Source: an uncultured Blautia sp. (lineage in GTDB: Bacteria > Bacillota > Clostridia > Lachnospirales > Lachnospiraceae). From it: 64,000 nucleotides of DNA. Below, in pieces: positions 35,335-48,957 of the stretch. The position numbers were made by a program, and so were the translations under genes. The DNA is taken from assembly GCA_900540785.1 (NCBI GenBank), contig UQHF01000001.1, positions 124,001 through 188,000 on the forward strand, read 5' to 3'. Positions within the stretch are counted from its first letter, which is position 1, and the number at the start of each line of letters is the position of its first letter. The notes below the pieces were generated by a model, which was not told the DNA's origin, ran no database searches, and saw nothing but the letters and a program-made list of their open reading frames with translations.

Positions 35335-36688
35335 TTATATTTACTCCCCCTATCACATGGGTATTGAGAAATTCAATATCAAAATTTCCGCTCTGATAAT
35401 CCGGATGATGCAGGATTGCGAACTGGTAATCCACATTCGTATCAATGCCTTCGATCCATACCTCGCCAAGAGCGCTTATCATCTTTGCAATGGCTTCCTG
35501 TCTGTCTTTTCCGTGAACGATCAGCTTTGCAAGCATGGAATCATAATAGGGAGAAACTGTGCAGCCCGGATAAATGTCGGTGTCTACTCTGACTCCCTGT
35601 CCTCCCGGCAGATGAAGCTCTGAAATCTTTCCCGGAGAAGGACGGAATCCCACCTTTGGATTCTCTGCATTCAGCCTGCACTCTATGGCATGCCCCTGTA
35701 TTTTTATATCCTCCTGCGTTACGGAAAGCCTTTCTCCTGACGCAATTTTTATCTGTTCTTTTATTAAATCAAGCCCTGTCACACACTCTGTTACCGGATG
35801 CTCCACCTGGATTCTTGTATTCATTTCCATAAAATAAAAGCTTCCGTTTTTCTCCAGAAGAAACTCGATCGTTCCCGCATTTTCGTAATGCGCCGCTTTT
35901 GCCGCCTTCACGGCAGCTTCTCCCATTTTCTCCCGAAGCGCCTTCGGAACAGCAGGAGAAGGGGACTCTTCTATCATTTTCTGATGATTTCTCTGTACCG
36001 AACAGTCCCGCTCCCCGAGGTGAACTACATTGCCCTCTTTATCTGCCAGAATCTGAAATTCAATATGGCGGGGATTCTCTACAAAATGTTCGATATACAT
36101 GGTTCCATCCCCAAAAGAAGCAACAGCTTCCTTCTGCGCCGTCTGAAATGATCTCAGAAATTCCTCTGAAGAAAAAGCAGTGCGCATTCCTTTTCCTCCG
36201 CCTCCGAGAGCTGCTTTTATCATAACGGGATACCCGATTTCCTCCGCAAGCTTCCTGCCTGTTTCCCCGTCATAAACAGAGGTTTCTGTGCCTGGAATCA
36301 CAGGAACATTCGCTTTTATCATAGTGTTTCTTGCTTCCTGTTTATTTCCCATGCTGCGGATAACCGAAGATGGAGGCCCTACAAACGTAATGCCGCATTT
36401 TTCGCAGCACTCTGCAAAGGCTGCGTTTTCTGAAAGAAATCCAAAGCCCGGGTGAATGGCGTCCGCCCCTGTCACAAGGGCTGCGCTTATGATCCGCTCC
36501 ATATTCAGATAGCTTTTGGAAGAAGGCGCAGGACCGATACACACCGCCTCGTCCGCAAGCTGTACGTGAAGGCTTTCTTTATCTGCTTCTGAATAAACAG
36601 CAACGGAAGCAATCCCCATTTCTCTGCAGGCGCGGATAATACGCACTGCAATTTCTCCCCTGTTTGCAATTAATAACTTTCTGACCAT
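35324..36688 (-). CDS. accC: Acetyl-CoA carboxylase biotin carboxylase subunit
   Basis: The 454-residue ATP-grasp enzyme carboxylates biotin on AccB. It begins [17 protein letters not shown] and has the glycine-rich ATP lid GGGGKGMR, the [10 protein letters not shown] segment, and the [15 protein letters not shown] catalytic motif. The ATG at 36688 is preferred (AAAGGG just upstream); the longer frame adds six residues inside fabZ's end. It lies 10 nt after fabZ. Confidence 0.97.
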   Translation of the reverse strand: MVRKLLIANRGEIAVRIIRACREMGIASVAVYSEADKESLHVQLADEAVCIGPAPSSKSYLNMERIISAALVTGADAIHPGFGFLSENAAFAECCEKCGITFVGPPSSVIRSMGNKQEARNTMIKANVPVIPGTETSVYDGETGRKLAEEIGYPVMIKAALGGGGKGMRTAFSSEEFLRSFQTAQKEAVASFGDGTMYIEHFVENPRHIEFQILADKEGNVVHLGERDCSVQRNHQKMIEESPSPAVPKALREKMGEAAVKAAKAAHYENAGTIEFLLEKNGSFYFMEMNTRIQVEHPVTECVTGLDLIKEQIKIASGERLSVTQEDIKIQGHAIECRLNAENPKVGFRPSPGKISELHLPGGQGVRVDTDIYPGCTVSPYYDSMLAKLIVHGKDRQEAIAKMISALGEVWIEGIDTNVDYQFAILHHPDYQSGNFDIEFLNTHVIGGVNINEI

Positions 36689-36698
36689 AAGAACCCTT

Positions 36699-37127
36699 TC
36701 ACCCAATCATAAATGTAAGCTCTGCCTTTGCCGCTACCTTTCCGTCAACTGTTGCGATCGCCTCTCCCACTCCTACGGGACCTTTCTGACGGATAATTCT
36801 CGTCTCCAGACGAACCTTGTCTCCCGGAACTACTTTATGTTTGAAACGGCACTTGTCAATACCTCCAAAATATGCCACTTTCCCTCTGTTTTCTTCTTTG
36901 GAAAGAATGGCAACTGCGCCTGTCTGCGCCAGAGCTTCTATGATAAGAACGCCCGGCATCACCGGCTCCTGAGGGAAATGGCCCTTAAAAAAATCCTCCC
37001 GGAAGGTAACGCACTTGTACCCTGTAGCGAACTCTCCCGGCTCATAATCCTCAATATAATCAAGGAGAAGAAAAGGGTGGCGATGAGGTATGATCTCTTC
37101 GATTTCTTTTATATTCAAATGCTTCAT
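36699..37127 (-). CDS. fabZ: 3-hydroxyacyl-ACP dehydratase FabZ
   Basis: The 142-residue hot-dog fold enzyme removes water from 3-hydroxyacyl-ACP. The catalytic His is in [12 protein letters not shown] and the Glu in [21 protein letters not shown] is the family start. The ATG at 37127 follows GGAGG by 8-9 nt, while the frame's first GTG (37142) lies within that ribosome site. Confidence 0.96.
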   Translation of the reverse strand: MKHLNIKEIEEIIPHRHPFLLLDYIEDYEPGEFATGYKCVTFREDFFKGHFPQEPVMPGVLIIEALAQTGAVAILSKEENRGKVAYFGGIDKCRFKHKVVPGDKVRLETRIIRQKGPVGVGEAIATVDGKVAAKAELTFMIG

Positions 37128-37154
37128 TTTTTGTTCCTCCACATTTCCTGTTTC

Positions 37155-37562
37155 TTATATTACACGGAATAAAGGCTGTCCATATTCTACCGGTTCTCCG
37201 TTTTTCACATAGACTTCTGCGATTTCTCCGGAAAACTCACTTTCAATTTCATTCATCAGCTTCATGGCTTCTACAATGGCAAGAATCTGCCCTTTTTCCA
37301 CTCTGCTTCCCACCTGTACAAAAGGCTCTTCTTCCTCTCCCGGCGCTGCATAAAAGGTTCCCACAAGCGGCGCTTTTATGACATTTCCGCCGGCTTCTTT
37401 TTCCTGTACAGGCATTTCCTTTCTTTCCACAGGAGAAGAGATAACCTGTACCTCTTTTCCACATTCCATTGCAATTTTTATATTTCCTTCCTCATACTGA
37501 AATGAGGATAAGTTTGAATCTGACACCTCACGGATCAGCTTTAAAAGATGGTCAAGCTCCAT
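37155..37562 (-). CDS. accB: Acetyl-CoA carboxylase biotin carrier protein
   Basis: The 135-residue protein ends with the biotinyl domain, whose AMKLMN motif carries the Lys modified by BirA (also encoded in this window). The thumb region and an Ala/Pro/Glu linker precede it, and the N-terminal helix (LDHLLKLIREVSDSNLSSF) is typical. It lies 12 nt after fabF. Confidence 0.95.
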   Translation of the reverse strand: MELDHLLKLIREVSDSNLSSFQYEEGNIKIAMECGKEVQVISSPVERKEMPVQEKEAGGNVIKAPLVGTFYAAPGEEEEPFVQVGSRVEKGQILAIVEAMKLMNEIESEFSGEIAEVYVKNGEPVEYGQPLFRVI

Positions 37563-37574
37563 TTCTCTCCCTCC

Positions 37575-38813
37575 TTAATCCTGGAATCTCTTTACAAGAA
37601 GCGTGCCGTTATGTCCTCCAAATCCCAGAGAATTGCTCATTGCCACATTTACGGGAATCGCTTCGGAAGAACCGATCATATAGTTTAAATCCAGCTCCTC
37701 CTCACACTCCTCTGTACCCATTGTCTGATGAACAAAGCCGTCGAGAATGGACTTCACACATACAATAAATTCCACTCCTCCGGCTGCTCCCAGAAGATGT
37801 CCTGTCATGGATTTTGTGGAATTGATCCTCACATTTTTCGCCGCATCTCCAAGCGCCAGCTTAATGGCTCTTGTCTCAAATAAATCGTTGTGATGAGTGG
37901 AGGTTCCGTGCGCGTTAATATAATCCACTTCCTCCGGTTTTACTCCGGCTTCTTTCATTGCGTCTGTCATGGCTCTTGCAGCGCCGCTTCCATCCTCTGC
38001 CGGAGAAGTAATATGAAACGCATCAGCAGAAGCTCCGTATCCTGCCACTTCTGCAAGAATCTTCGCTCCTCTTTTCTGTGCGTGGGACAGCTCTTCCAAA
38101 ACCACGATTCCGGCTCCCTCTCCCATGACAAAACCGTCTCTTTCTTTATCAAAAGGAATGGAGGCATGAAGAGGGTCTGTGCTTGTGGTAAGCGCAGTAA
38201 GACCTGTAAATCCGGCTACTGCCACAGGACAGATAGCCGCTTCTGTTCCTCCTGCGATCATCACATCTGCGTCCCCGTACTGTATGGCACGAAAGGCATC
38301 TCCAATGCAGTGGGTTCCTGTTGCGCAGGCTGTCACCACGCTGGTACACTTCCCTCTCGCTCCCACAGCAATGGAAACATTTCCTGCCGCCATATTGGAA
38401 ATCATCTTCGGTACCATAAGCGGATCTGTCCTTGACGGACCTTTTTCTTTTATTTTTTCCAGAGCAGTTTCCACCGTCTGAAGACTTCCGATTCCGGAAC
38501 CGACAGACACTCCCACGCGGAAAGCGTCCTCTTTTTCCATATCAAGGCCTGCATTTTTTACTGCCTCAAGAGCCGCTGCAACTGCATATTGGGAAAACAG
38601 CTCCATTCTTCTGGCAGCTTTAAAATCCATATGCTCTTTTGGAGAAAAATCTTTTACTTCTGCCGCCAGCTTTACCTTATAATCTGTTGTGTCAAACCGG
38701 GTAATTTCCCCGATCCCCACTTTTCCTGCCCGGATTCCTTCCCAGAATTCCTCTACATTATTTCCAATCGGCGTAACTGCTCCAAGACCAGTTACCACAA
38801 CTCTTCTTTTCAT
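37575..38813 (-). CDS. fabF: 3-oxoacyl-ACP synthase II (FabF)
   Basis: The 412-residue condensing enzyme has the Cys-His-His triad in VVTACATGTHCIGDA, NAHGTSTHHND and STKSMTGHLLGAAGG. It elongates acyl-ACP with malonyl-ACP and controls chain length and temperature response in relatives. It lies 13 nt after fabG. Confidence 0.97.
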   Translation of the reverse strand: MKRRVVVTGLGAVTPIGNNVEEFWEGIRAGKVGIGEITRFDTTDYKVKLAAEVKDFSPKEHMDFKAARRMELFSQYAVAAALEAVKNAGLDMEKEDAFRVGVSVGSGIGSLQTVETALEKIKEKGPSRTDPLMVPKMISNMAAGNVSIAVGARGKCTSVVTACATGTHCIGDAFRAIQYGDADVMIAGGTEAAICPVAVAGFTGLTALTTSTDPLHASIPFDKERDGFVMGEGAGIVVLEELSHAQKRGAKILAEVAGYGASADAFHITSPAEDGSGAARAMTDAMKEAGVKPEEVDYINAHGTSTHHNDLFETRAIKLALGDAAKNVRINSTKSMTGHLLGAAGGVEFIVCVKSILDGFVHQTMGTEECEEELDLNYMIGSSEAIPVNVAMSNSLGFGGHNGTLLVKRFQD

Positions 38814-38826
38814 TGATTTCCTCCTG

Positions 38827-39567
38827 TCACATCGCCATTCCGCCGTCTACACAGAGAACCTGACCTGTAATATAACCGGCTCCCTCAGATGCGAGAAAGG
38901 AAACTGCCTTTGCCACATCTTCCGGATTTCCAAACTCTTTCATTGGAATTTCTTCTTTAATACTGTTCTTTATGTTTTCGGAAAGAGCGTCCGTCATATC
39001 TGTTTTAATAAATCCCGGAGCAATGGCATTTACGGTAATTCCTCTTGATGCCAGCTCTTTTGCCGCTGATTTTGTAAGGCCGATAATACCGGCTTTTGAT
39101 GCTGCGTAATTCGCCTGCCCTGCGTTTCCTCTCACTCCCACAACAGACGCCAGATTGATGATGCGTCCGCTTCTCTGGCGCAGCATCTGTCTTGCCACAT
39201 GGCGGATCCCATAAAAGCAGCCTTTTAAATTTACATCAATGACTCTGGAAAAATCTTCCTCACTCATTCCCATAAGAAGGCCGTCTCTTGTGATCCCCGC
39301 ATTGTTTACAAGAATGTCAATCCGTCCGTATTTCTTTATAATTTCCTTAAAAAAAGTCTCTCCTGCGGCAAAATCAGAGATGTCGCACTGGCAGGTACAG
39401 GCTTCTCCACCAAGAGCTTCTATCTCTTCTTTTACCTCTTCCGCCTTCTCTTTTGAACCATTATAATTCACTACGACAAATGCACCTGTTTTTGCAAGTT
39501 CAATGGCAATGGCTCGTCCGATTCCTCTTGATGCGCCTGTTACCACGGCAACCTTTTTATCTGTCAT
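38827..39567 (-). CDS. fabG: 3-oxoacyl-ACP reductase (FabG)
   Basis: The 246-residue short-chain dehydrogenase has the NADPH-binding TGASRGIGRA, the NNAG motif, Ser in ASVVG, and YAASKAG. It reduces 3-oxoacyl-ACP. The ATG overlaps the fabD stop by four bases. Confidence 0.96.
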   Translation of the reverse strand: MTDKKVAVVTGASRGIGRAIAIELAKTGAFVVVNYNGSKEKAEEVKEEIEALGGEACTCQCDISDFAAGETFFKEIIKKYGRIDILVNNAGITRDGLLMGMSEEDFSRVIDVNLKGCFYGIRHVARQMLRQRSGRIINLASVVGVRGNAGQANYAASKAGIIGLTKSAAKELASRGITVNAIAPGFIKTDMTDALSENIKNSIKEEIPMKEFGNPEDVAKAVSFLASEGAGYITGQVLCVDGGMAM

Positions 39568-40496
39568 ATGCTCTGCTCCTTTACTGCCTGAATCACCTTT
39601 TCCATATCTTCCACCGTCTGAATGCTGTAAACAGAAACCTCTCTGTCAATCTTGCGGATAAATCCGTTCAACGTTCTTCCCGGACCAATCTCCACAAAAG
39701 TATCCACGCCATTTAAAATCATATTTTCCACACTTTTCTGCCACCTTACAGAAGAAGAAATCTGTCTGGAAAGAAGCGGTTTTATCTCCGCTTTATCTTG
39801 TATCAATTCCCCTGTCACATTTGTCACATAAGGAATTTTCAGAGGAGAAAACTCCTGGTTTTCCAGAATTTTTTCAAGCTCCTGCCCTGCTTTCTCTAAC
39901 ATGGAACTGTGAAACGGACCGCTTACATTTAAAGGAAGAACACGTTTTGCACCGTTCTCTTTCAAAAGCTCTGCCGCCTGCTCCACTCCTTCTTTTCTTC
40001 CTGTTATTACAATCTGTCCCGGACAGTTATAGTTTGCAATCTCCACTCCGTCCACAGAAGAAATAACCTTTTCTATATCTTCCGCTTTCATTCCGAGAAC
40101 AGCAGCCATACTGCCTTTCCCTGCCGGAACTGCATGTTCCATCAGGATTCCTCTCTCCCGCACAGTACAGACTGCGCTTTTTAATGACATGCCCCCTGCC
40201 ATCTCTATGGCACAGTATTCTCCAAGACTTAAGCCTGCCGTCACATCAGGCATAAGCCCCTTTTCTCTTACTACATGCGCCATTGCAAGACTTGTTGTTA
40301 CAAGAGCAGCCTGTGTGTATTCCGTCAGATCCAGCTTCTCGTTTTCTTCAAAACAAAGTGCTTTCATATCAAGAGAAAGCCAGTCCGAGGCGTCCTCAAA
40401 TATCTGTTTTGCAGTATCAAAGGCATCGTAAAAATCTTTTCCCATACCAATTTTCTGCGCGCCCTGACCCGGAAATACAAATGCAATTTTACTCAT
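39564..40496 (-). CDS. fabD: Malonyl-CoA:ACP transacylase (FabD)
   Basis: The 310-residue protein starts with FVFPGQGAQKIGMG and has the GLSLGEY nucleophile serine and the late GPFHSSML histidine. It moves malonyl groups from CoA to ACP. It overlaps fabK by 8 nt and fabG by 4 nt. Confidence 0.96.
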   Translation of the reverse strand: MSKIAFVFPGQGAQKIGMGKDFYDAFDTAKQIFEDASDWLSLDMKALCFEENEKLDLTEYTQAALVTTSLAMAHVVREKGLMPDVTAGLSLGEYCAIEMAGGMSLKSAVCTVRERGILMEHAVPAGKGSMAAVLGMKAEDIEKVISSVDGVEIANYNCPGQIVITGRKEGVEQAAELLKENGAKRVLPLNVSGPFHSSMLEKAGQELEKILENQEFSPLKIPYVTNVTGELIQDKAEIKPLLSRQISSSVRWQKSVENMILNGVDTFVEIGPGRTLNGFIRKIDREVSVYSIQTVEDMEKVIQAVKEQSI

Positions 40497-41427
40497 AAAA
40501 AGCTGCTCCTTTAAAAAGATTTTCTGTCTCTTTTACAAGACTTTCTATTACTTCTTTACAGGTACATTTCTCTTTTACAAGTCCTGCACTCTGACCTGCC
40601 ATTACACTTCCTGTTTTTACATCGCCATCCACTACAGCTTTTCGTAAACCGCCCAGGGTGAGAAGCTCAAGTTTCTCAAAAGAAGCGCCTTTTTCTTCCA
40701 TTTCGAGATATTGTTTTGTCATCTGATTGCGGAGGGCGCGCACAGGGTGTCCTGTACTTCTTCCGGTTACCTTTGTATCAATATCCCGTGCTTTTAATAC
40801 AAGATTTTTATAGTTTTCATGTGCCCAGCACTCTTCTGTTGCAATAAATCTTGTGCCAAGCTGCACACCCTTTGCACCAAGCATGAAGGCGGCTGCCATG
40901 CCTCTTCCGTCTGCAATGCCCCCGGCTGCAATTACGGGAATACTTACCGCGTCCGCTATCTGAGGAACAAGAACCATCGTTGTGGTTTCTCCGATGTGTC
41001 CGCCGGATTCTGTTCCTTCTGCAACAACTGCATCTGCGCCGCAGCGCTCCATTCTCTTTGCAAGAGCTACAGAAGCAACGACAGGAATTACTTTTATTCC
41101 GGCTGCCTTCCACATTTCCATATACTTTTCGGGATTTCCGGCACCTGTTGTAACTGCCTTTACTCCCTCTTCTGCCACGACCTTCGCCACCTCGTCTGCA
41201 TATGGGCTCATCAGCATAATATTTACACCAAAAGGCTTATCTGTTCTCTTTTTTACTTCCCGGATCTGCTCTCTTACCCATTCTGCAGGAGCGCTGGCTG
41301 CGCCAATCAGTCCAAGGCCTCCCGCTTCTGATACGGCTGCTGCAAGATGGTATTCCGCCACCCATGCCATACCTCCCTGGATAATGGGATATTCGATTCC
41401 AAGTAATTCTGTTACTTCTGTTTTCAT
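40489..41427 (-). CDS. fabK: Enoyl-ACP reductase II (FabK), FMN-dependent
   Basis: The 312-residue flavoprotein has the nitronate-monooxygenase-like barrel: YPIIQGGMAWV, GGLGLIGA, TTGAGNP, EGTESGGHIGE and IPVIAAGGIADGRGM. FabK carries out the last reduction of the cycle, in place of the triclosan-sensitive FabI. No FabI-like gene is seen in the window. Confidence 0.95.
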   Translation of the reverse strand: MKTEVTELLGIEYPIIQGGMAWVAEYHLAAAVSEAGGLGLIGAASAPAEWVREQIREVKKRTDKPFGVNIMLMSPYADEVAKVVAEEGVKAVTTGAGNPEKYMEMWKAAGIKVIPVVASVALAKRMERCGADAVVAEGTESGGHIGETTTMVLVPQIADAVSIPVIAAGGIADGRGMAAAFMLGAKGVQLGTRFIATEECWAHENYKNLVLKARDIDTKVTGRSTGHPVRALRNQMTKQYLEMEEKGASFEKLELLTLGGLRKAVVDGDVKTGSVMAGQSAGLVKEKCTCKEVIESLVKETENLFKGAAFYE

Positions 41428-41441
41428 GAGCTTTCCTCCTG

Positions 41442-41666
41442 TTACTGAAGCTTCTGAATATAGCTTTCCACGTCTCCGATCGTCTGGATCTGTTCCAGAT
41501 CTTCTGACGGGATTTCCACATTAAATTCTTCTTCCAAAGTCATTACCATCTCAAAAAGATCAAGAGAATCCGCTCCTAAATCCTCTTTAAAGGATGTCTC
41601 TGCTGTCATTGTATTTACGTCTGCTCCAAGTGCTTCTGCTGTGATTTCTTTAATTCTTTCTAACAT
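41442..41666 (-). CDS. acpP: Acyl carrier protein
   Basis: This 74-residue acidic protein has the GADSLDL motif whose Ser takes the phosphopantetheine arm. The ATG at 41666 (MLERIKEITAE) is chosen because GGAG lies about 8 nt upstream; two earlier in-frame ATGs are within or too close to the ribosome site. It sits between fabH and fabK. Confidence 0.96.
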   Translation of the reverse strand: MLERIKEITAEALGADVNTMTAETSFKEDLGADSLDLFEMVMTLEEEFNVEIPSEDLEQIQTIGDVESYIQKLQ

Positions 41667-41681
41667 ATCCATTCTCCTCAT

Positions 41682-42647
41682 TTACCATTTTATTATACTT
41701 GCCCCGTAGGAAAGTCCTGCTCCGAATCCGGAAAGAACAAGATTCTCTCCCCGTCTCAAAGCACCTTTTTTATTTAACTCATCCAGCAGGATCGGGATAC
41801 TTGCCGATGAGGTGTTGCCATATTTTTTCATGTTTACAGGAAACTTTTCCATACTTTCTTCCAGTCGCTTTGCTACGGAAAGAATAATCCGCTCGTTTGC
41901 CTGATGAAGAATATAAAAAGAAATATCCTCTTTTTTAAGCCCTGCTTTTTCCAGAACCTCCCGCACTGCCTCGGGAACCTTCGTCACTGCAAACTGGAAA
42001 ACGGCTTTGCCGTCCATCTGCATATATGTTTCCGGCGCATTCGGAAAAGCTTCGTACTTTTTCTGGTTTCTGTCTGTGAGAGTGAGGACTCCGCCTTTTT
42101 CTCCAATGGAACGCGTCACCTGCTCATACAGCCCTTCTTTTTCTCCCTTTACTACGACAGCTCCTGCTCCATCTCCAAAGAGAATACAGGTTCCTCTGTC
42201 CTTCCAGTTGGTAAGATTGGAAAGATTCTCTGCTCCTATTACAAGGGCATTTTTATAAATCCCCTGCGCAATATATGCCTGAGCTGTATTAAGTGCAAAC
42301 AGAAAACCGGTACATGCCGCGTTTAAATCAAAACAGGTGGCGTTTTTAGCGCCGATATTTTTCTGTACCTCACAGGCAACTCCCGGCATTACTCTTCCCG
42401 GTGAAATGGTTGCCACAAGAATCAGATCCATATCCTGCGCGTTTAACCCGCTGTCCAGAAGCGCTTCTCTCGCTGCCTCTGAAGCCAGATATGCTGTCGT
42501 CTCCTCTTCCTCTGCAATATGCCTCTCGCAGATTCCTGTCCGCTCCTCAATCCACTGTCCGCTTGTATCTACAAGCTCTTCCAGTTTCTCATTTGTCCAC
42601 ACAGTCCGCGGAAGACAGGAACCTGTTCCGCAAATTCTTCCTATCAT
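41682..42647 (-). CDS. fabH: 3-oxoacyl-ACP synthase III (FabH)
   Basis: The 321-residue enzyme starts the cycle by joining acetyl-CoA (or another primer) to malonyl-ACP. The triad is Cys in DLNAACTGF, His in ILHQANERI and Asn in GNTSSASIP. It is the first gene of the fab operon, after a promoter overlapped by a FabT-like box. Confidence 0.97.
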   Translation of the reverse strand: MIGRICGTGSCLPRTVWTNEKLEELVDTSGQWIEERTGICERHIAEEEETTAYLASEAAREALLDSGLNAQDMDLILVATISPGRVMPGVACEVQKNIGAKNATCFDLNAACTGFLFALNTAQAYIAQGIYKNALVIGAENLSNLTNWKDRGTCILFGDGAGAVVVKGEKEGLYEQVTRSIGEKGGVLTLTDRNQKKYEAFPNAPETYMQMDGKAVFQFAVTKVPEAVREVLEKAGLKKEDISFYILHQANERIILSVAKRLEESMEKFPVNMKKYGNTSSASIPILLDELNKKGALRRGENLVLSGFGAGLSYGASIIKW

Positions 42648-42678
42648 AATTCCCGCCTTTATTTTTGTTTTAAAATAT

Positions 42679-42718
42679 TTTGACTATCAAAGTATATCAT
42701 ATTCAAAATATTTGTCAA
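42679..42718 (-). promoter_or_regulatory. fab operon promoter with FabT-like box
   Basis: On the minus strand TTGACA (42713-42718) and TATACT (42691-42696) have a 16-bp spacer. The box TTTGACTATCAAA (42679-42691) overlaps the -10 edge and start point and matches the known streptococcal FabT site. An inverted AATATTTTGA/TCAAAATATT pair frames the region. Confidence 0.8.
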
Positions 42719-42734
42719 GAGTAATATTTACACG

Positions 42735-42779
42735 GAAAAAAGCCGCCCGGCAGACAGTTTTTCTGTCCGCCGGACGGCT
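42735..42779 (-). terminator. Terminator of the secreted LacZ gene
   Basis: A GC-rich stem (42741-42757 with 42763-42779, two mismatches) and TTTTTT on the minus strand lie just after the LacZ stop codon and before the fab promoter. Confidence 0.85.
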
Positions 42780-42801
42780 CCGTTTCTGATTTTATAAAAT
42801 T

Positions 42802-46872
<4,071 letters not shown>

Positions 46873-47022
46873 TCAATCCTCCATCTCAGGCTCTGTACAA
46901 TCATCTGCCTGACCAAAGCTCTTTCCTCCTTTCCCGGTCCGGCTACGCCTCTGTGGATCTGCCGGAATCACGTGAGCCTGAAAGGCGCTTCCGTACTGCA
47001 AATTTCCACAAAACTGATGTGT

Positions 47023-47088
47023 ATTATAGCAATCTGCTTAGGCAAAGTACATACAATTTTCTTAGATGAATCTACAAAAATCTTAGAT
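47023..47088 (-). promoter_or_regulatory. Promoter and direct repeats before the LacZ gene
   Basis: A TGCTATAAT extended -10 (TATAAT at 47023-47028) has no good -35. Upstream, TCTTAGAT occurs twice (47060-47067 and 47081-47088), 21 bp apart, placed like AraC-family activator sites. The leader to the ATG is about 145 nt; the rest of the 46873-47142 gap shows nothing else I recognise. Confidence 0.5.
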
Positions 47089-47142
47089 TTCCCCAAAATG
47101 TCCACAATAGAAATACACTTGTTTTTTTGAGGAATTCGCTTC

Positions 47143-48957
47143 TTATATTCGGAATTTTTTATGAAATTCCCGGAGCGTATTCTTTCTCTGGAAAATAAAC
47201 ATTCCCAGAAGGATCAGGATACTGATTCCGGAGCATACAACAGATAAATGCGGCACTGTCACAATGTGAAATGCAGTCAAAATCAGCGGAATACACCCTA
47301 CGGCACATGCCTGTATGAGATAAAATAAATACTCTGCTATCTCAAGCCGCTGAATCCTGGAAACTGCAGGCATAGAACATAAAACAGTCAGACACGCTCC
47401 CGGAAAAAGGAAGTTCAGAGACCACTTATGCCAGCCTGTAAACGCGTCCCACAAAATTCCCAGAACCGTTACAAGAAGAAGCTGCCACATTGCATTTTTC
47501 AAAATATTTCTCCGTTTTCTGTACGCCACAGAGACGAGAAGCCACGCACTTAAACTTGCCGCTGCTGCTGCCCAACACCATGTAAAATTACCGGATACTA
47601 CATAATTTACCATTGCAGATACAATAGCTGCGGCAATGCACAGAAACGTAAATGTCTGAAATACTTTTGCAGGTACATTTGTTTTTTCTTTTTTATATCC
47701 CGGAAAATCACTCTCCACCTCTTCGTAAGAAAGCCCTTTTTCTTTTAAAATCTTCAGAAAATTTCTCTGAATGCTGTCTCCCGGAACCTTTGAAGTAAAG
47801 CCAAGTACAAGGTTATCTTTATAGGAGCAGGAACAGAGCTGCATGGAATATGTGCTTGCCAGAAAACCAAAATACTGGATATAATCCCCGTATTCCTCAG
47901 GAAACTTAAAGATTCCTACATTGGAATAAATACCTGTGATACTCCTTGTTCCGTATTTTGCTCCTGCCATCATTCCAAACCGCTTTACTTCAAGAGGAAC
48001 TGCCCGGATCAGCGGGTTCTTTTCCAGCCTTACATAGTCATTCATATGTACCGCAATCCTCTCTTTCATCAGTTCCCTCTCAAACTCTTTCTTTACGTGA
48101 GCCATCACCTCATCAAAGGTTGTATTTTCTTTAAAAACATATCCAACCTCAATCCAGCCGAAAAAGTTTGCCATTGATTTGGAATCAAAATAATTACGAA
48201 GATTTACAGGAACCATCAGCGTAACAGGACGTTTCAGACGGCTTGCCGGAATCTCCTCATGAATTGCCCAGAGAAGAGCGGACGCCAGCAAAACCGCAAT
48301 GGTAACGCCATTTGCTCTGGCTGTTTTCAGAGTCTCTTTTACAGAAAGAATCACCTCCATAATGTGCATTTCATCCTGCGGAAGCTTCTCTCCTTTTAAC
48401 TGTACAGCCGCTCTCTTTTTCTCTTTATTTTTCGGAAGCTCTGTCTGATAATACTGGGAAAAACTGTCTTCCTCCTGCTCCTTTCCCGTACTTTCCTCGC
48501 CCGTATCAAAGTCCGGAAGCTGTGCTTCCGGGTGTGCCAGCATAAGATACTGTTTTACAAGCTCCTGTATAAAGTGCATTGCTCCCGTTCCGTCTGTCAG
48601 CGCATGAAAAACCTCAAACTGAATCCTGTCTTTATAATAAGTCACCTGAAATAAAAGAGATTTTTTATCCGGTACATATAAATCACTGCAAGGAGGATCT
48701 GTCTCCGGTTTTACAAGCGGACGTATGTCCCTCCTCTCCAGATAATACCAGAAAAGCCCCTTTCGAAGCACAGCCTGATACAGAGGATATTTTTCCATTG
48801 TAGCGTCCAGTGCTCTCTGTAAAATTTCCGGCTCTACCATTTCCTTTAAACGGCAGTAAACACGAAATACTCTTGTGTCATTTTTCCCGGTTACTGCCGG
48901 GAAAACAAGGGCTGCATTGTCAAGTTTTCTCCAGTGGGAATATCCAAACTCTAACAA
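47143..48957 (-). CDS. Condensation-like acyltransferase with membrane DUF6320-like tail
   Basis: The 604-residue protein has an N-terminal half like CoA-dependent acyltransferases of the condensation type: FHALTDGTGAM gives the HxxxDG active site, and TLMVPVNLRNYF and GWIEVGYVF are later conserved strands. The last 180 residues have about six membrane helices, like DUF6320. Together they suggest esterification or acyl transfer at the membrane, perhaps to a lipid. The start is TTG (48957), 8 nt after GGGAG, and overlaps the hydrolase gene by 7 nt. The acceptor is unknown. Confidence 0.75.
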   Translation of the reverse strand: MLEFGYSHWRKLDNAALVFPAVTGKNDTRVFRVYCRLKEMVEPEILQRALDATMEKYPLYQAVLRKGLFWYYLERRDIRPLVKPETDPPCSDLYVPDKKSLLFQVTYYKDRIQFEVFHALTDGTGAMHFIQELVKQYLMLAHPEAQLPDFDTGEESTGKEQEEDSFSQYYQTELPKNKEKKRAAVQLKGEKLPQDEMHIMEVILSVKETLKTARANGVTIAVLLASALLWAIHEEIPASRLKRPVTLMVPVNLRNYFDSKSMANFFGWIEVGYVFKENTTFDEVMAHVKKEFERELMKERIAVHMNDYVRLEKNPLIRAVPLEVKRFGMMAGAKYGTRSITGIYSNVGIFKFPEEYGDYIQYFGFLASTYSMQLCSCSYKDNLVLGFTSKVPGDSIQRNFLKILKEKGLSYEEVESDFPGYKKEKTNVPAKVFQTFTFLCIAAAIVSAMVNYVVSGNFTWCWAAAAASLSAWLLVSVAYRKRRNILKNAMWQLLLVTVLGILWDAFTGWHKWSLNFLFPGACLTVLCSMPAVSRIQRLEIAEYLFYLIQACAVGCIPLILTAFHIVTVPHLSVVCSGISILILLGMFIFQRKNTLREFHKKFRI

